Origin: Leifsonia sp. 1010
Lineage (GTDB): Bacteria > Actinomycetota > Actinomycetes > Actinomycetales > Microbacteriaceae
DNA length: 64,000 nt
Direction: 5' to 3'
Assembly: GCF_031455295.1 (NCBI RefSeq)
Contig: NZ_JAVDSL010000001.1
Coordinates: 372,001-436,000, forward strand
The position numbers and the translations under genes are program-made. Shown piece by piece: positions 42,613-50,915 of the stretch. The notes under the pieces are model-generated. The model did not search any database. It was not told where the DNA came from and worked only from the letters and a program-made list of their open reading frames with translations. Every line of letters starts with the position of its first letter. Position 1 is the first letter of the stretch.

Positions 42613-43596
42613 TCATCCTCGACAAGCAGTGATATTGGGCAGTCCCTGGGTAGCAACGTATCCGATCGCACCGGAAAGGAAGCGGACCAACCAGCCGGGA
42701 CCATAGAGCGTTCCCAGCCCAACACCGATCGCAATGTAACAGTCGGGGGTGCCGAACGCTTTGGGGTTCGCGGGGGTCCCGTAGCCGGTAAGCGCGATGG
42801 TCTGGACCTTTGCGCCGTTGATGTACTTCTGCAGATACGAACCTTTGCATGTGTTGAGCGCGGTCCCCGGCTTAAGGAAGTAGCTGCTGCCGTTCTGAAG
42901 CACGCAGTTGTACGAGTACACACCGGTCGACGGGTCAGCGATGACGGGGAACGCTGTGTGCTCGCTGAACTCGATCACCTGGGTGAGGATACTTCCGTGC
43001 ACCTCGTAGCGGGTCGGCACCGGGCTGCCGTTGGCGTCCTTCGCCCAGGCTTCACCGAAAACCCGCAGCGGCGACCCGTCCGCTGCGACAACCGCAACAG
43101 TACCGTTCGCATCCTGCGTGAGGGTCGCCCCCTGGGGAACGCCGATCGGGTAGTCGTACCGTCTCGGAGCGTTGGCATTGTCGATCACCGTATTGATCTG
43201 CAGGGTTCCGTCAGCCTTGATGAGCGGGACGGTGGTCGAGCCGTTCTTGTTGTCGTACGCCACGACGCCCGGAAGCTGCGAGTCCGTCGCGTCGGACGCG
43301 TGCTGGGCAAACGGCAACCCGATCTGAACCGAGTCCCCGAGGGAGAGACCGTCGGTCGGGTCAGCCGGGACCACAACCCTGCCGCCCTCGACGGTGGCAG
43401 CCGCAGCGGTGACGCTGTCCCTACTCGTCGCGGCAAGGCCGGAAAGCGACTCAGGCGCGACACCTTGGATCGCGGCCACCGCATCCACTGCGTTGACCTC
43501 CTCAGCGTCCAGCGCGGCGAACCCGGTCAGGCTTGCCGCGATAACGGAGACCCCGGCCAGCGTTGCGGCTGGCATCAGAACACGAAACTTCTTCAT
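42613..43596 (-). CDS. Secreted protein with conserved N-terminal module and hydrophobic, four-Cys C terminus
   Basis: The 327-residue protein has a signal peptide (1-28) and a long beta-rich module (about 70-222) with VVAYDNKNGSTTVPLIKADG, AWAKDANGSPVPTRYEVHG and AFPVIADPSTGVY. As I recall, this module is shared by many secreted actinobacterial proteins with differing C termini. The last 100 residues hold C231, C250, C286 and C325 and a Gly-rich hydrophobic stretch (287-317). I cannot name a function. Upstream GTG starts exist, but the signal peptide favours the ATG at 43596 (GAAAGA upstream). Confidence 0.65.
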   Translation of the reverse strand: MKKFRVLMPAATLAGVSVIAASLTGFAALDAEEVNAVDAVAAIQGVAPESLSGLAATSRDSVTAAAATVEGGRVVVPADPTDGLSLGDSVQIGLPFAQHASDATDSQLPGVVAYDNKNGSTTVPLIKADGTLQINTVIDNANAPRRYDYPIGVPQGATLTQDANGTVAVVAADGSPLRVFGEAWAKDANGSPVPTRYEVHGSILTQVIEFSEHTAFPVIADPSTGVYSYNCVLQNGSSYFLKPGTALNTCKGSYLQKYINGAKVQTIALTGYGTPANPKAFGTPDCYIAIGVGLGTLYGPGWLVRFLSGAIGYVATQGLPNITACRG

Positions 43597-43608
43597 TGAG
43601 TCTTTCTC

Positions 43609-43628
43609 TTCGTTCAACACCGAACGAA
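43609..43628 (-). promoter_or_regulatory. Inverted repeat in the leader of the secreted-protein gene
   Basis: TTCGTTC and GAACGAA flank a six-base centre, 12 bases upstream of the ATG at 43596. It could be an operator or an mRNA hairpin close to the ribosome-binding site. Confidence 0.45.
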
Positions 43629-43793
43629 ATGAACTGGGGTTGTCCGTCACCCGGCAAACCGGAACGGTCGGCAGTTCACTACTCCTGGTCGGTTAGGCCT
43701 GTTACTCCTTTAGACACAGCCAGCCTCGGTTCATGACGCCGAGCCGTGGACTTTTTTCAGCAACGCTCGACGCTGCGCGTGATCAACGGGGAC

Positions 43794-44142
43794 TCACCGG
43801 TCGAAGGGGTGTTCGGATCGCGGGAGCGGTGTGGCTAGCTGCCAGCCGCACGGGATGCCGCGCACCGTGCCTGCGATCAAGGGGAACGGGATCGCCATGA
43901 CGCAGGCGATCATCCCGAAGCGCAGCACCCAGATGTCGCGGATCGGATCGCGCAGCGGGCCGATGAACGCGACGGCGATGACGAGATGGCGAAGCCGAGT
44001 CAGTCGGTCCCGTAAGAGAGCAACGGGTATGCGCCGCCGGTCTCGACGAGGGCGCGGTGCACGCGGTCGATCCATTCGACCAGCCCCTGGAGCAGTTCCG
44101 GTGCCCGACGGTAGCGGGGAGCGCATGGCGGCTCGTCCGTCT
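43794..44142 (-). pseudogene. Small conserved actinobacterial membrane protein, broken
   Basis: Two frames together recreate a familiar family: RRAPELLQGLVEWIDRVHRA with AYPLLSYGTD, then in another frame HLVIAVAFIGPLRDPIRDIW with VMAIPFPLIAGTVRGIPCGWQL. Between them the expected Trp codon is TGA and one base is missing (expected GCCCAT, seen GCCAT). The C terminus after GWQL is replaced by unrelated residues. So there is a nonsense change, a frameshift and a truncation. The start is uncertain. Confidence 0.65.
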
Positions 44143-44200
44143 TGGGAGTGATTGCGCCCGCCCGCGGTAGTCTGCAGGGTAGAACAGGGAGGTCTTGCGG

Positions 44201-45694
44201 TTGGACATTCTCAGCGTGCTGCACACGATCGGCGTGATCGTGTGCCTCATCCTGGCGCTCACCGGGCTCATCCCGGTCATCGCCGCGGCCGCGACCTTCG
44301 TCGTCATCCCCTTCCACGCCTGGATCAACCACTACAAGAAGGCGGCCCCCTACCTCCCGCGCGTGGCGATCGTCGTGCCGGCCTGGAACGAGGGTGCGGT
44401 GATCGGCGCATCCATCGACCGCCTGATGAAGCTGGACTATCCGCGCGACGCGCTGCGCATCTACGTGGTCGACGACGCGAGCACCGACGACACCCCCGAC
44501 GTCGTCCGCGGCCGGGCCGAGCTGTATCCGGGAAACGTCCACCTGCTCCGCCGGGAACAGGGCGGCCAGGGCAAGGCGCACACCCTCAACCACGGCATCG
44601 CGAAGGTGCTGGAGGACGATTGGATGGAGGCGCTCCTCATCATGGACGCCGACGTCATCTACACCCCCGAGTCGCTGCGGCGCATGACGCGGCACCTGGC
44701 CGACCCCGACGTGGGCGCCGTGTCGGCGTACATCAGCGAGGGCAGCAGCGACCGCAACTACCTCACCAAGTTCATCAGCGTCGAGTACGTGCTCTCGCAA
44801 CCGGCCGCCCGTCGCGCGCAGAACGTGCTGGGCGCGCAAGCGTGCCTCGCCGGCGGCGCGCAGCTGCACACCCGCGAGAACCTGCTCGCGATCGGCGGCC
44901 GCATCGACACGTCCTCGCTGGCGGAGGATACGATCACCACGTTCGAGACGCAGCTGCTCGGCAAGAAGGTCGTCTTCGAACCGCACGCGCACGTACTGGC
45001 CGAGGAGCCCCGCGCCGTCGACGCGCTCTGGAAGCAGCGGCTGCGCTGGGCGCGCGGCAACGTGACGGTCACCGCGCGGTACTCCAAGGTGTGGTTCCGG
45101 CCGTCCCGCCTCCACCACCTGGGCGGCATCAGCTTCGGCATCGTCTGGTTCAGCCTGTGGCTGCTCCCGCTGATCATGATCCTGTCGTCGATCGGCCTCG
45201 CCGGGCTGCTCTTCCTGCAGGACGGGGTCGCCACTACGGTGTTCCGCATCCTGTGGATCTCGGCCGCGCTCGCCTACCTCTTCGTCCTCATCCTCGGAGC
45301 GCAGACCGACGGGAGGTCGACCAGGCACGAGCTGGGTCACGTCCTGCTGTTCCCCGGCATCATCAACATGCTGGTGATGATCACAGCCCTGTTCCCGCCG
45401 GTCGTGCTGGTGTGGCTCCCCGGACTGTTCGGCGTGACGCTGAGCGAGCCGGCCCTGTTCACCATCACGCTCGCGATCTACATCTGGATCCCGTTCTCCA
45501 TGGTCGTCGCCTGGCTCGCGCGCAAGGCGGAGAAGGTCCGCGCCGGCCGCTGGCTGTCGCCCGCGCTGATCTACCTGGCCGGATACGGATCGCTGCTGTG
45601 CGCGATCACGTTCGACTCGTACCTCAAGGAGCTCGCGGGCGCGGAGGCGCGCTGGGACAAGACGGAGAAGGTCGGCCGGGTCGCCGCAGGCTGA
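44201..45694 (+). CDS. Processive family 2 glycosyltransferase, membrane-bound
   Basis: The protein of about 497 residues has two N-terminal spans and a GT-A domain: AIVVPAWNEGAVI, YVVDDASTDDT and IMDADVIY, ending in TSSLAEDTITTFE and the QRLRW-type motif (WKQRLRWARGN). About four to five C-terminal spans follow. This is the cellulose/hyaluronan/poly-GlcNAc synthase layout, so it likely extrudes a beta-linked polysaccharide. GGGAGG eight bases before TTG at 44201 favours that start over TTG at 44195. Confidence 0.85.
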   Translation: MDILSVLHTIGVIVCLILALTGLIPVIAAAATFVVIPFHAWINHYKKAAPYLPRVAIVVPAWNEGAVIGASIDRLMKLDYPRDALRIYVVDDASTDDTPDVVRGRAELYPGNVHLLRREQGGQGKAHTLNHGIAKVLEDDWMEALLIMDADVIYTPESLRRMTRHLADPDVGAVSAYISEGSSDRNYLTKFISVEYVLSQPAARRAQNVLGAQACLAGGAQLHTRENLLAIGGRIDTSSLAEDTITTFETQLLGKKVVFEPHAHVLAEEPRAVDALWKQRLRWARGNVTVTARYSKVWFRPSRLHHLGGISFGIVWFSLWLLPLIMILSSIGLAGLLFLQDGVATTVFRILWISAALAYLFVLILGAQTDGRSTRHELGHVLLFPGIINMLVMITALFPPVVLVWLPGLFGVTLSEPALFTITLAIYIWIPFSMVVAWLARKAEKVRAGRWLSPALIYLAGYGSLLCAITFDSYLKELAGAEARWDKTEKVGRVAAG

Positions 45695-45792
45695 CGTGGT
45701 ACCGCGGGATGACATCCTGCGGATGACCCGGCTGCGCAGCGATGAGCCTCCGGGCCGATGCCTGCTTTCCGTCCCGCGGCCAGGCTGGAGGC

Positions 45793-46503
45793 ATGACCTC
45801 AGTTCCCGCTGCTGCGCCGCCGGCCATCGTCGCCACCGCGCTCATCAAGTCCTATGGCCCCTCCGTCGCGCTCGCCGGTGTCGACTTCCGGGTCGCCCCC
45901 GGCGAGTCGGTCGCCATCATGGGCGCCTCCGGCTCGGGTAAGACCACCCTGCTGCACTGCCTGGCCGGCATCGTCACGCCCGACAGCGGATCGGTATCGC
46001 TGGCGACCGCGACCGGCCCGCTCGAGATCACGACGCTGGATGAGGCCGGTCGGTCGCGACTGCGGCGCGAGGCGTTCGGGTTCGTGTTCCAGCAGGGGCT
46101 GCTGCTGCCCGAGCTGACAGCGATCGAGAACGTCGCGCTTCCCCTGATGCTGACCGGGACGGATCGCCGCGCCGCCGAGCAGACGGCGGCGATGTGGCTC
46201 GCCGCCCTCGGCCTCGCCGGGTACGAAACGCGCCGCATCGGCCAGCTCTCCGGCGGCCAGGCGCAGCGCGTGGCGATCGCCCGGGCACAGACCACTGGCG
46301 CAGCCGTCGTGTTCGCCGACGAGCCGACCGGCGCTCTCGACTCGCAGACATCCGCCGAGGTGATGGATGCGCTCATCCGCTCGACGACGGACCGCGGCCG
46401 GTCGCTCGTCGTGGTCACGCACGACGAGACCGTCGCCGCACGGTGCTCGCGCGTCCTCCGCCTCGCCGACGGGCGCATCGTGGACGAGGTGAGCGCCCGA
46501 TGA
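45793..46503 (+). CDS. ABC transporter ATP-binding protein (LolD/MacB-like)
   Basis: The 236-residue ATPase has Walker A GASGSGKTT, FVFQQGLLLPELTAIENVALPL (a Q-loop typical of the MacB/LolD group), signature LSGGQAQRVAIARA, Walker B AVVFADEPTGALD and VVTHDETVA. It overlaps the permease start by four bases. Such pairs move antimicrobial peptides or lipoproteins, or transmit force across the envelope. GGAGG lies close to the ATG. Confidence 0.9.
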   Translation: MTSVPAAAPPAIVATALIKSYGPSVALAGVDFRVAPGESVAIMGASGSGKTTLLHCLAGIVTPDSGSVSLATATGPLEITTLDEAGRSRLRREAFGFVFQQGLLLPELTAIENVALPLMLTGTDRRAAEQTAAMWLAALGLAGYETRRIGQLSGGQAQRVAIARAQTTGAAVVFADEPTGALDSQTSAEVMDALIRSTTDRGRSLVVVTHDETVAARCSRVLRLADGRIVDEVSAR

Positions 46504-47831
46504 CGACCCTGCGACTCGCGTGGCTGTTTGGACGGCGCAGCGTCTCCGCCCGCTCCACTGTCATCCTGCCGGTCGTGGCTTTTGCTGTCGTGACGGCGCT
46601 GCTCCTGATCGTCGCGGGTGGCGCTCAGGCGTTCTTCTCGTGGACGGACGACATCGCCGGCCTCTACCAGGTGCTCGCGGTCATCGCTCTCTCCCTGCTC
46701 GTGGTGCCGCTCGTCGCGCTCGGCGGTTCCGCCGCACGGCTCTCGGCGCGGCGGAGGGACGACCGGCTCGCGAGCCTCCGGCTGCTCGGTGCGACGCCGG
46801 CGCTGGTGACCGCGCTGACGGTCATCGAGTCGACCGTGCTGGCGCTCGTCGGCGCGATCACGGGTGCCCTGGTGGCGCTGCTCGTGTCACCCTTGGTGGC
46901 GCTCATCCCGTTCCGCGGCGAGCCGCTCGGGATGTCCATCCTGCTGTCCCCGCTGTGGGTGGCCGTCGCCGTTGCCGGCATCGGAGTCCTGGCCGCGGTC
47001 AGCGCCGTCGTCGGGCTGCGCGGCGTCATCCTGTCTCCCCTCGGCGTGCGCACGCGGCAGCAGGCGCCGCGGGTGCACTGGGTGCGCGTCCTCATCACGG
47101 TCGGAGTGGTGGCCGTCGTCGCCGTCGCCATGACCGCGCTGCGGGCTGTGGCCGACATCGGGATCGTGATGGTCGTGCTCGCCGTCGGGTTCGGCGGGAG
47201 CATCGCCGTTCTGAACCTCATCGGCCCGTGGGTCCTGCGGCTGGTCGCCTCCGGGCAGGCCCGTCGGGCGCGGACCGCCCGGCGCCTGCTGGCGGCTCGC
47301 GCGGTGCTCGAGTCGCCCAAGGCCGCCTGGCGACAGGTATCCGGTGTCGCGATGACCAGCTTCATGGCCGTGTTCGCCGGCGTCGGCGTCGCGCTCATGG
47401 ATGCGGCGGGCGACTCGGGCAACCCGCAGTCTCAGCTGCTGGTCGCGGACATCCGCACCGGCGTGCTCATCACCGTCATCGCGTCGTTCCTGATGGTCGC
47501 GTGCTCGGCCGGCGTCAACCAGGCGGCCGCCATCCTCGACCGCCGCGACCTCTACGTGAGCCTCGACCGGATCGGGATGCCCGTCGCCGAGATGAACGCG
47601 GCGCGCAGCCGCGCCGTCCTGTCGCCCCTGCGGGTGACCGCGATCGGGTCGGCGGTCACGGCGGCGGTCGTGGTGCTGCCGCTCACCGGGATGAGCCTCC
47701 TCCTCTCCCCGCTCACGCTGGTGACGGTGGCGGCGTGCCTGGCCGCCGGGGTGCTGCTCGTGTGGGCGGCCCTGCGGGCCACGCGGCCGGTTCTCACGCG
47801 GGTGCTCGCGGAGCCGTCGCCCAGTCTGTGA
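46500..47831 (+). CDS. FtsX-like ABC transporter permease
   Basis: A 443-residue membrane protein with about ten spans. Its cytoplasmic segments are typical of FtsX-like permeases (SARRRDDRLASLRLLGATPALVTALTVIEST, then DRRDLYVSLDRIGMPVAEMNAARSRA). It lacks the large extracellular MacB domain, so it is the compact type seen in actinobacteria. It pairs with the ATPase encoded just before it. Confidence 0.85.
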   Translation: MTTLRLAWLFGRRSVSARSTVILPVVAFAVVTALLLIVAGGAQAFFSWTDDIAGLYQVLAVIALSLLVVPLVALGGSAARLSARRRDDRLASLRLLGATPALVTALTVIESTVLALVGAITGALVALLVSPLVALIPFRGEPLGMSILLSPLWVAVAVAGIGVLAAVSAVVGLRGVILSPLGVRTRQQAPRVHWVRVLITVGVVAVVAVAMTALRAVADIGIVMVVLAVGFGGSIAVLNLIGPWVLRLVASGQARRARTARRLLAARAVLESPKAAWRQVSGVAMTSFMAVFAGVGVALMDAAGDSGNPQSQLLVADIRTGVLITVIASFLMVACSAGVNQAAAILDRRDLYVSLDRIGMPVAEMNAARSRAVLSPLRVTAIGSAVTAAVVVLPLTGMSLLLSPLTLVTVAACLAAGVLLVWAALRATRPVLTRVLAEPSPSL

Positions 47832-47836
47832 CCCAG

Positions 47837-47842
47837 TAGGGT
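47837..47842 (+). promoter_or_regulatory. -10 hexamer TAGGGT, leaderless promoter of the chorismate mutase gene
   Basis: TAGGGT, then CGAAGC and the ATG at 47849; it starts six bases after the stop of the permease gene. Confidence 0.45.
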
Positions 47843-47848
47843 CGAAGC

Positions 47849-48163
47849 ATGCCCGAAAACAGCGACGTGGCGGCTGCGCTTGAGCAGCTGCACAGCATCC
47901 GGCAGAGCATCGACAACATCGACGCCGCGGTCATCCACATGCTCGCGGAGCGGTTCAAGTTCACGCAGCAGGTGGGTGCGCTGAAGGCCGAGCACGGCTT
48001 GCCGGCGGCCGACCCGGAGCGCGAGAAGGAGCAGATCCAGCGCCTCCGGGCCCTGGCCGAGGAGAGCCACCTCGACCCCGCCTTCGCGGAGAAGTTCCTG
48101 ACGTTCATCATCGCGGAGGTCATCCACCACCACGAGCGCATCGCCGGCGAGAACGGCAAGTAG
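47849..48163 (+). CDS. Chorismate mutase, AroQ type
   Basis: The 104-residue all-helical protein has LHSIRQSIDNIDAAVIHMLAERFKFTQQVGALKAEHGL and REKEQIQRLRALAEE. These carry the Arg and Lys residues that bind chorismate in the AroQ fold (R24-like, R and K in the long first helix, and a Gln or Glu in the last). It converts chorismate to prephenate for Phe and Tyr. The SDR gene starts three bases after its stop. Confidence 0.9.
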   Translation: MPENSDVAAALEQLHSIRQSIDNIDAAVIHMLAERFKFTQQVGALKAEHGLPAADPEREKEQIQRLRALAEESHLDPAFAEKFLTFIIAEVIHHHERIAGENGK

Positions 48164-48166
48164 CGG

Positions 48167-49087
48167 ATGGGCTGGGATGCGTCGGCCCTGCCCAACGCGC
48201 ATGGACGCACGGTCGTCATCACGGGTGCGAACGCGGGCGTCGGGTACTTCACCGCTGAGCAGCTCGCAGGGGCCGGCGCGCGGGTGGTGCTCGGCTGCCG
48301 CGATCCCGAGCGCGCGGAAGCCGCGGTGTCGGCGATCCGCCGGCGCGTGCCGGGTGCCCGGGTCGAGGCACTGCCGCTGGACGTGACGGACCGACGATCG
48401 ATCGACGCGGCGGCCGACGCCCTGCTGGCCTACGAGCGGGTGGATGCGCTGGTGCTCAACGCAGGAATCGTGCACCCGCCGCGCACCCGGCAGACGGACG
48501 AGTACGGCAGCGAGCTGGTGCTGTCCACGAATGTCCTGGGGCACTTCCGCCTGGTGGCCCGCAGCCTCCCGGCCCTCCAGCGGACCCCCGGGTCACGCAT
48601 CGTGACGCTGGGGTCGATGGCGTCGCGGCTCGGCCGTGTGCGTGTCGACGACCTCCAGCTGGAGCGGTCGTACACCGCGTGGCGTGCCTACGCGGGCTCC
48701 AAGATCGCGGCGCAGGTGTTCGGGTTCGAGCTCGATCGGCGGCTGCGCGCGGCAGGGTCGGACGTGCAGAGCATCGTGGTGCATCCCGGCTACTCGACCT
48801 CGGGGCGCACGCCGGGAATCCGCGGCGTCAACCAGCCGTCGCGGCTGAAGCGGTTCGCCGACAACCTGCAGGCGGCGTGGACGCAGGGCAAGGACGCGGG
48901 CGCGCACGTGCCCGTCCGCGCGGTGCTCGACCCGTCCATCTCGGGCGGCGACTACCTCGGGCCGGCGCTGTGGACGAAGGGCGCTCCGGTGCACGCGCCG
49001 GCGACGCGCGCATCCCGTTCGCCGCGCCTCGGCGCCGCGCTCTGGCCGCTCTTCGAGCGCGCTGCCGAGCAGCCCTTCCCCCTCTGA
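48167..49087 (+). CDS. Short-chain dehydrogenase/reductase
   Basis: The 306-residue protein has the cofactor motif VVITGANAGVGYFTAEQLA, LVLNAGIVHPP (NAG), catalytic Ser in IVTLGSMASRLG and YAGSK. The Arg in LGCRDPERAE suggests NADP preference. It resembles the retinol dehydrogenase/WW-domain oxidoreductase-like group. It may be cotranscribed with chorismate mutase; a functional link is not obvious. Confidence 0.88.
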   Translation: MGWDASALPNAHGRTVVITGANAGVGYFTAEQLAGAGARVVLGCRDPERAEAAVSAIRRRVPGARVEALPLDVTDRRSIDAAADALLAYERVDALVLNAGIVHPPRTRQTDEYGSELVLSTNVLGHFRLVARSLPALQRTPGSRIVTLGSMASRLGRVRVDDLQLERSYTAWRAYAGSKIAAQVFGFELDRRLRAAGSDVQSIVVHPGYSTSGRTPGIRGVNQPSRLKRFADNLQAAWTQGKDAGAHVPVRAVLDPSISGGDYLGPALWTKGAPVHAPATRASRSPRLGAALWPLFERAAEQPFPL

Positions 49088-49097
49088 GCCGCTAACA

Positions 49098-49166
49098 AGC
49101 CAACAGCTCCTGAGTTTTTCGGGCGAATCCTCGCGAATCGACGGAAAAACTCAGGAGCTGTTGGCT
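49098..49166. repeat. Dispersed long palindrome, copy 3
   Basis: Perfect 23-base arms (49098-49120 and 49144-49166) share the sequence of copy 1 exactly. The centre is again 23 bases long but of different sequence. It lies between the convergent SDR and small hypothetical genes. Confidence 0.85.
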
Positions 49167-49170
49167 CGGG

Positions 49171-49464
49171 TCAGTCGAGGGGGACGATCGAGAGGAGGCG
49201 GTGCGTGGACGGGATCCGGGCACGCAGCGCGTCTCGGGCGGCGGCGTAGTCGGCGCCCTCCACCTCGATCTCCTGGATGGCGGCCTCGCGGATGATCGCC
49301 TTCGCGATCACCCGACCGCCGCGGGGCATCGCGTTGTGCACCTGCAGCAGGTCGAACCCCTCGGGCACCTGCTCCTCGATGAGCGCACGGGCCGACTGCG
49401 CGTCGTCCGCCTCCGCCGTCAGCTCCTGCGTCTCGCTGCTCTGGATGAGACCCCGCACCTTCAT
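49171..49464 (-). CDS. Conserved hypothetical protein
   Basis: The 97-residue protein begins MKVRGLIQSSETQELTAEADD and has two similar halves of beta-alpha-beta type (ARALIEEQVPEGFDLLQVHN and YAAARDALRARIPSTHRLLSIV). There are no membrane spans or Cys. It is probably a small cytoplasmic actinobacterial protein of unknown function. GGAGG and the -10 hexamer TAGCGT both lie just before the ATG. Confidence 0.65.
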   Translation of the reverse strand: MKVRGLIQSSETQELTAEADDAQSARALIEEQVPEGFDLLQVHNAMPRGGRVIAKAIIREAAIQEIEVEGADYAAARDALRARIPSTHRLLSIVPLD

Positions 49465-49470
49465 GCCTCC

Positions 49471-49476
49471 ACGCTA
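49471..49476 (-). promoter_or_regulatory. -10 hexamer TAGCGT before the 97-residue hypothetical gene
   Basis: TAGCGT, then GGAGGC and the ATG at 49464. Confidence 0.4.
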
Positions 49477-49513
49477 GCCGACCGCAGACCTGCCGCTGTC
49501 ACGCCCGGCCCGA

Positions 49514-49519
49514 TACGGT
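49514..49519 (+). promoter_or_regulatory. -10 hexamer TACGGT, leaderless promoter of the Eis-like gene
   Basis: TACGGT, then GAAGGG and the ATG at 49526. Confidence 0.45.
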
Positions 49520-49525
49520 GAAGGG

Positions 49526-50806
49526 ATGGACTACCTCACCCAGCCCATCGACCCGACCTCCGCGAGCGACCTCGAGGCGGGCGGACTCCGCCTGACCCTC
49601 GTCGACACCGCCGACCCCGCCGCGTTCGACGGCTGGATCCGCGCCGACTTCCGCGGTTTCCACGGCGAACGCCCGAAGGACGAGGTGCTGGAGGAGGCGC
49701 GCGGCTACCTCGGGGGCCGTCGCACCACGGGCGTCTACGACGACGCGATCCCCGCCCGTGAACCGGTCGGCACCGTGAACTCCTGGGTCGCGCCGCTCAC
49801 CGTTCCGGGCGGCGAGCGGGTCGGCTCCTGGGCCATCAGCTCGGTCACCGTCGCGCCCACCCACCGCCGTCGAGGCATCGCCCGCGCCCTCCTCGGCGGC
49901 GAACTGCGCACCGCTCACGCGCTCGGCGTGCCGCTCGCCATCCTGACTGTCTCCGAATCGGTCATCTACGGGCGTTGGGGATTCGGCCCCGCGACCTTCG
50001 CGACCGCCTGGAACGTGGACACCAAGCGCGTCCGCTGGGCGGGTGCCGAGACGCCCGGTCGTCTGTCTTTCGCCGAGCCGGAGGAATACCGCGAGACCGG
50101 CGAGCGCGTGCTCGACGCGGTGATGGCGGGCCGGCCCGGCGAGATCGGGCTGGAGCCGTACCTGGCGCACCGCCTGATCGGTCCGCTCAAGGGCAGTTCC
50201 GACGCGGACAAGTACCGGCTCGTGCGCTACGACTCCCCGTCGGGCGAGCCGGAGGGCTTCGTCTCGTACGTGGTCAAGGGCGACGACGACTTCACGCGGC
50301 ACACCGTCGAGGTGAACTACCTGGCGGCGGCGACGGATGAGGCGCTCACCGCGCTCTGGCGCTATCTGCTCGACCTCGACCTGGTCGCCACCGTGAAGGT
50401 GTGGACCCGCGGGGTCGACGAGCCCCTCCCTGCTCTGGTCTCCGACATCCGCGGCGCGCGGGTCACCGACCTCGAGGACCACCTCTGGGTGCGCATCCTC
50501 GACGTTCCCGCGGCCCTGCAGGCACGGACGTACGAGCGCGACGGCTCCCTCGTTCTCCACGTGACGGACGACCTGGGCCTTGCCGCCGGCCGCTTCCGGC
50601 TTACCGTGGCGGACGGACGCGCCGAAGTCGCCCCGACCGACGACGCGGCCGATGTCACCCTGCCGGTCGCCTCCCTCGGCAGCGTCTACCTCGGGCACGA
50701 TCTGGCGCGCGGGCTCGGCCTGGCCGGTCGCATCCAGGGCGACGTGGGTGCGCTGGGCCGCCTCTTCCGCACGGCCGTCCCCCCGCGGCTGAGCACCTGG
50801 TTCTGA
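49526..50806 (+). CDS. Eis-like GNAT family N-acetyltransferase
   Basis: The 426-residue protein has the three-part Eis layout. An N-terminal GNAT domain carries the acetyl-CoA motif VTVAPTHRRRGIARALLGG. A second degenerate GNAT domain (about 165-305) follows, then a C-terminal SCP2-like domain ending in TWF. The terminal carboxylate is the general base in Eis. Eis enzymes acetylate aminoglycosides and peptides at many positions; the substrate here is unknown. Confidence 0.88.
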   Translation: MDYLTQPIDPTSASDLEAGGLRLTLVDTADPAAFDGWIRADFRGFHGERPKDEVLEEARGYLGGRRTTGVYDDAIPAREPVGTVNSWVAPLTVPGGERVGSWAISSVTVAPTHRRRGIARALLGGELRTAHALGVPLAILTVSESVIYGRWGFGPATFATAWNVDTKRVRWAGAETPGRLSFAEPEEYRETGERVLDAVMAGRPGEIGLEPYLAHRLIGPLKGSSDADKYRLVRYDSPSGEPEGFVSYVVKGDDDFTRHTVEVNYLAAATDEALTALWRYLLDLDLVATVKVWTRGVDEPLPALVSDIRGARVTDLEDHLWVRILDVPAALQARTYERDGSLVLHVTDDLGLAAGRFRLTVADGRAEVAPTDDAADVTLPVASLGSVYLGHDLARGLGLAGRIQGDVGALGRLFRTAVPPRLSTWF

Positions 50807-50828
50807 CGGGCGTCGCGGTCCGACAGCC

Positions 50829-50897
50829 CGGAATAGCCTCTCGGTTATTCCGAGATGAGGCGGTCAAACCGGAATAACTAAACCGTTGTTCCGGTTT
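50829..50897 (+). promoter_or_regulatory. Double inverted-repeat operator upstream of the Fic gene
   Basis: The first repeat is CGGAATA-10-TATTCCG (50829-50852). The second is AAACCGGAATAAC and GTTGTTCCGGTTT around TAAACC (50866-50897): 13-base arms with one mismatch. The half-site (C)CGGAATAA is shared. The second repeat ends seven bases before the -10, so binding there should block transcription. Confidence 0.65.
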
Positions 50898-50903
50898 CTG
50901 CTT

Positions 50904-50909
50904 TATATT
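50904..50909 (+). promoter_or_regulatory. -10 hexamer TATATT, leaderless promoter of the Fic gene
   Basis: TATATT, then CGGAAC and the ATG at 50916. No -35 consensus; the operator occupies that region. Confidence 0.55.
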
Positions 50910-50915
50910 CGGAAC

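Noticed and set aside
42407-43599. Continuation of the HNH frame into a protein of about 500 residues
   Set aside because: Beyond the CNRSRG motif the frame is antisense to the secreted-protein operon and has no conserved sequence.
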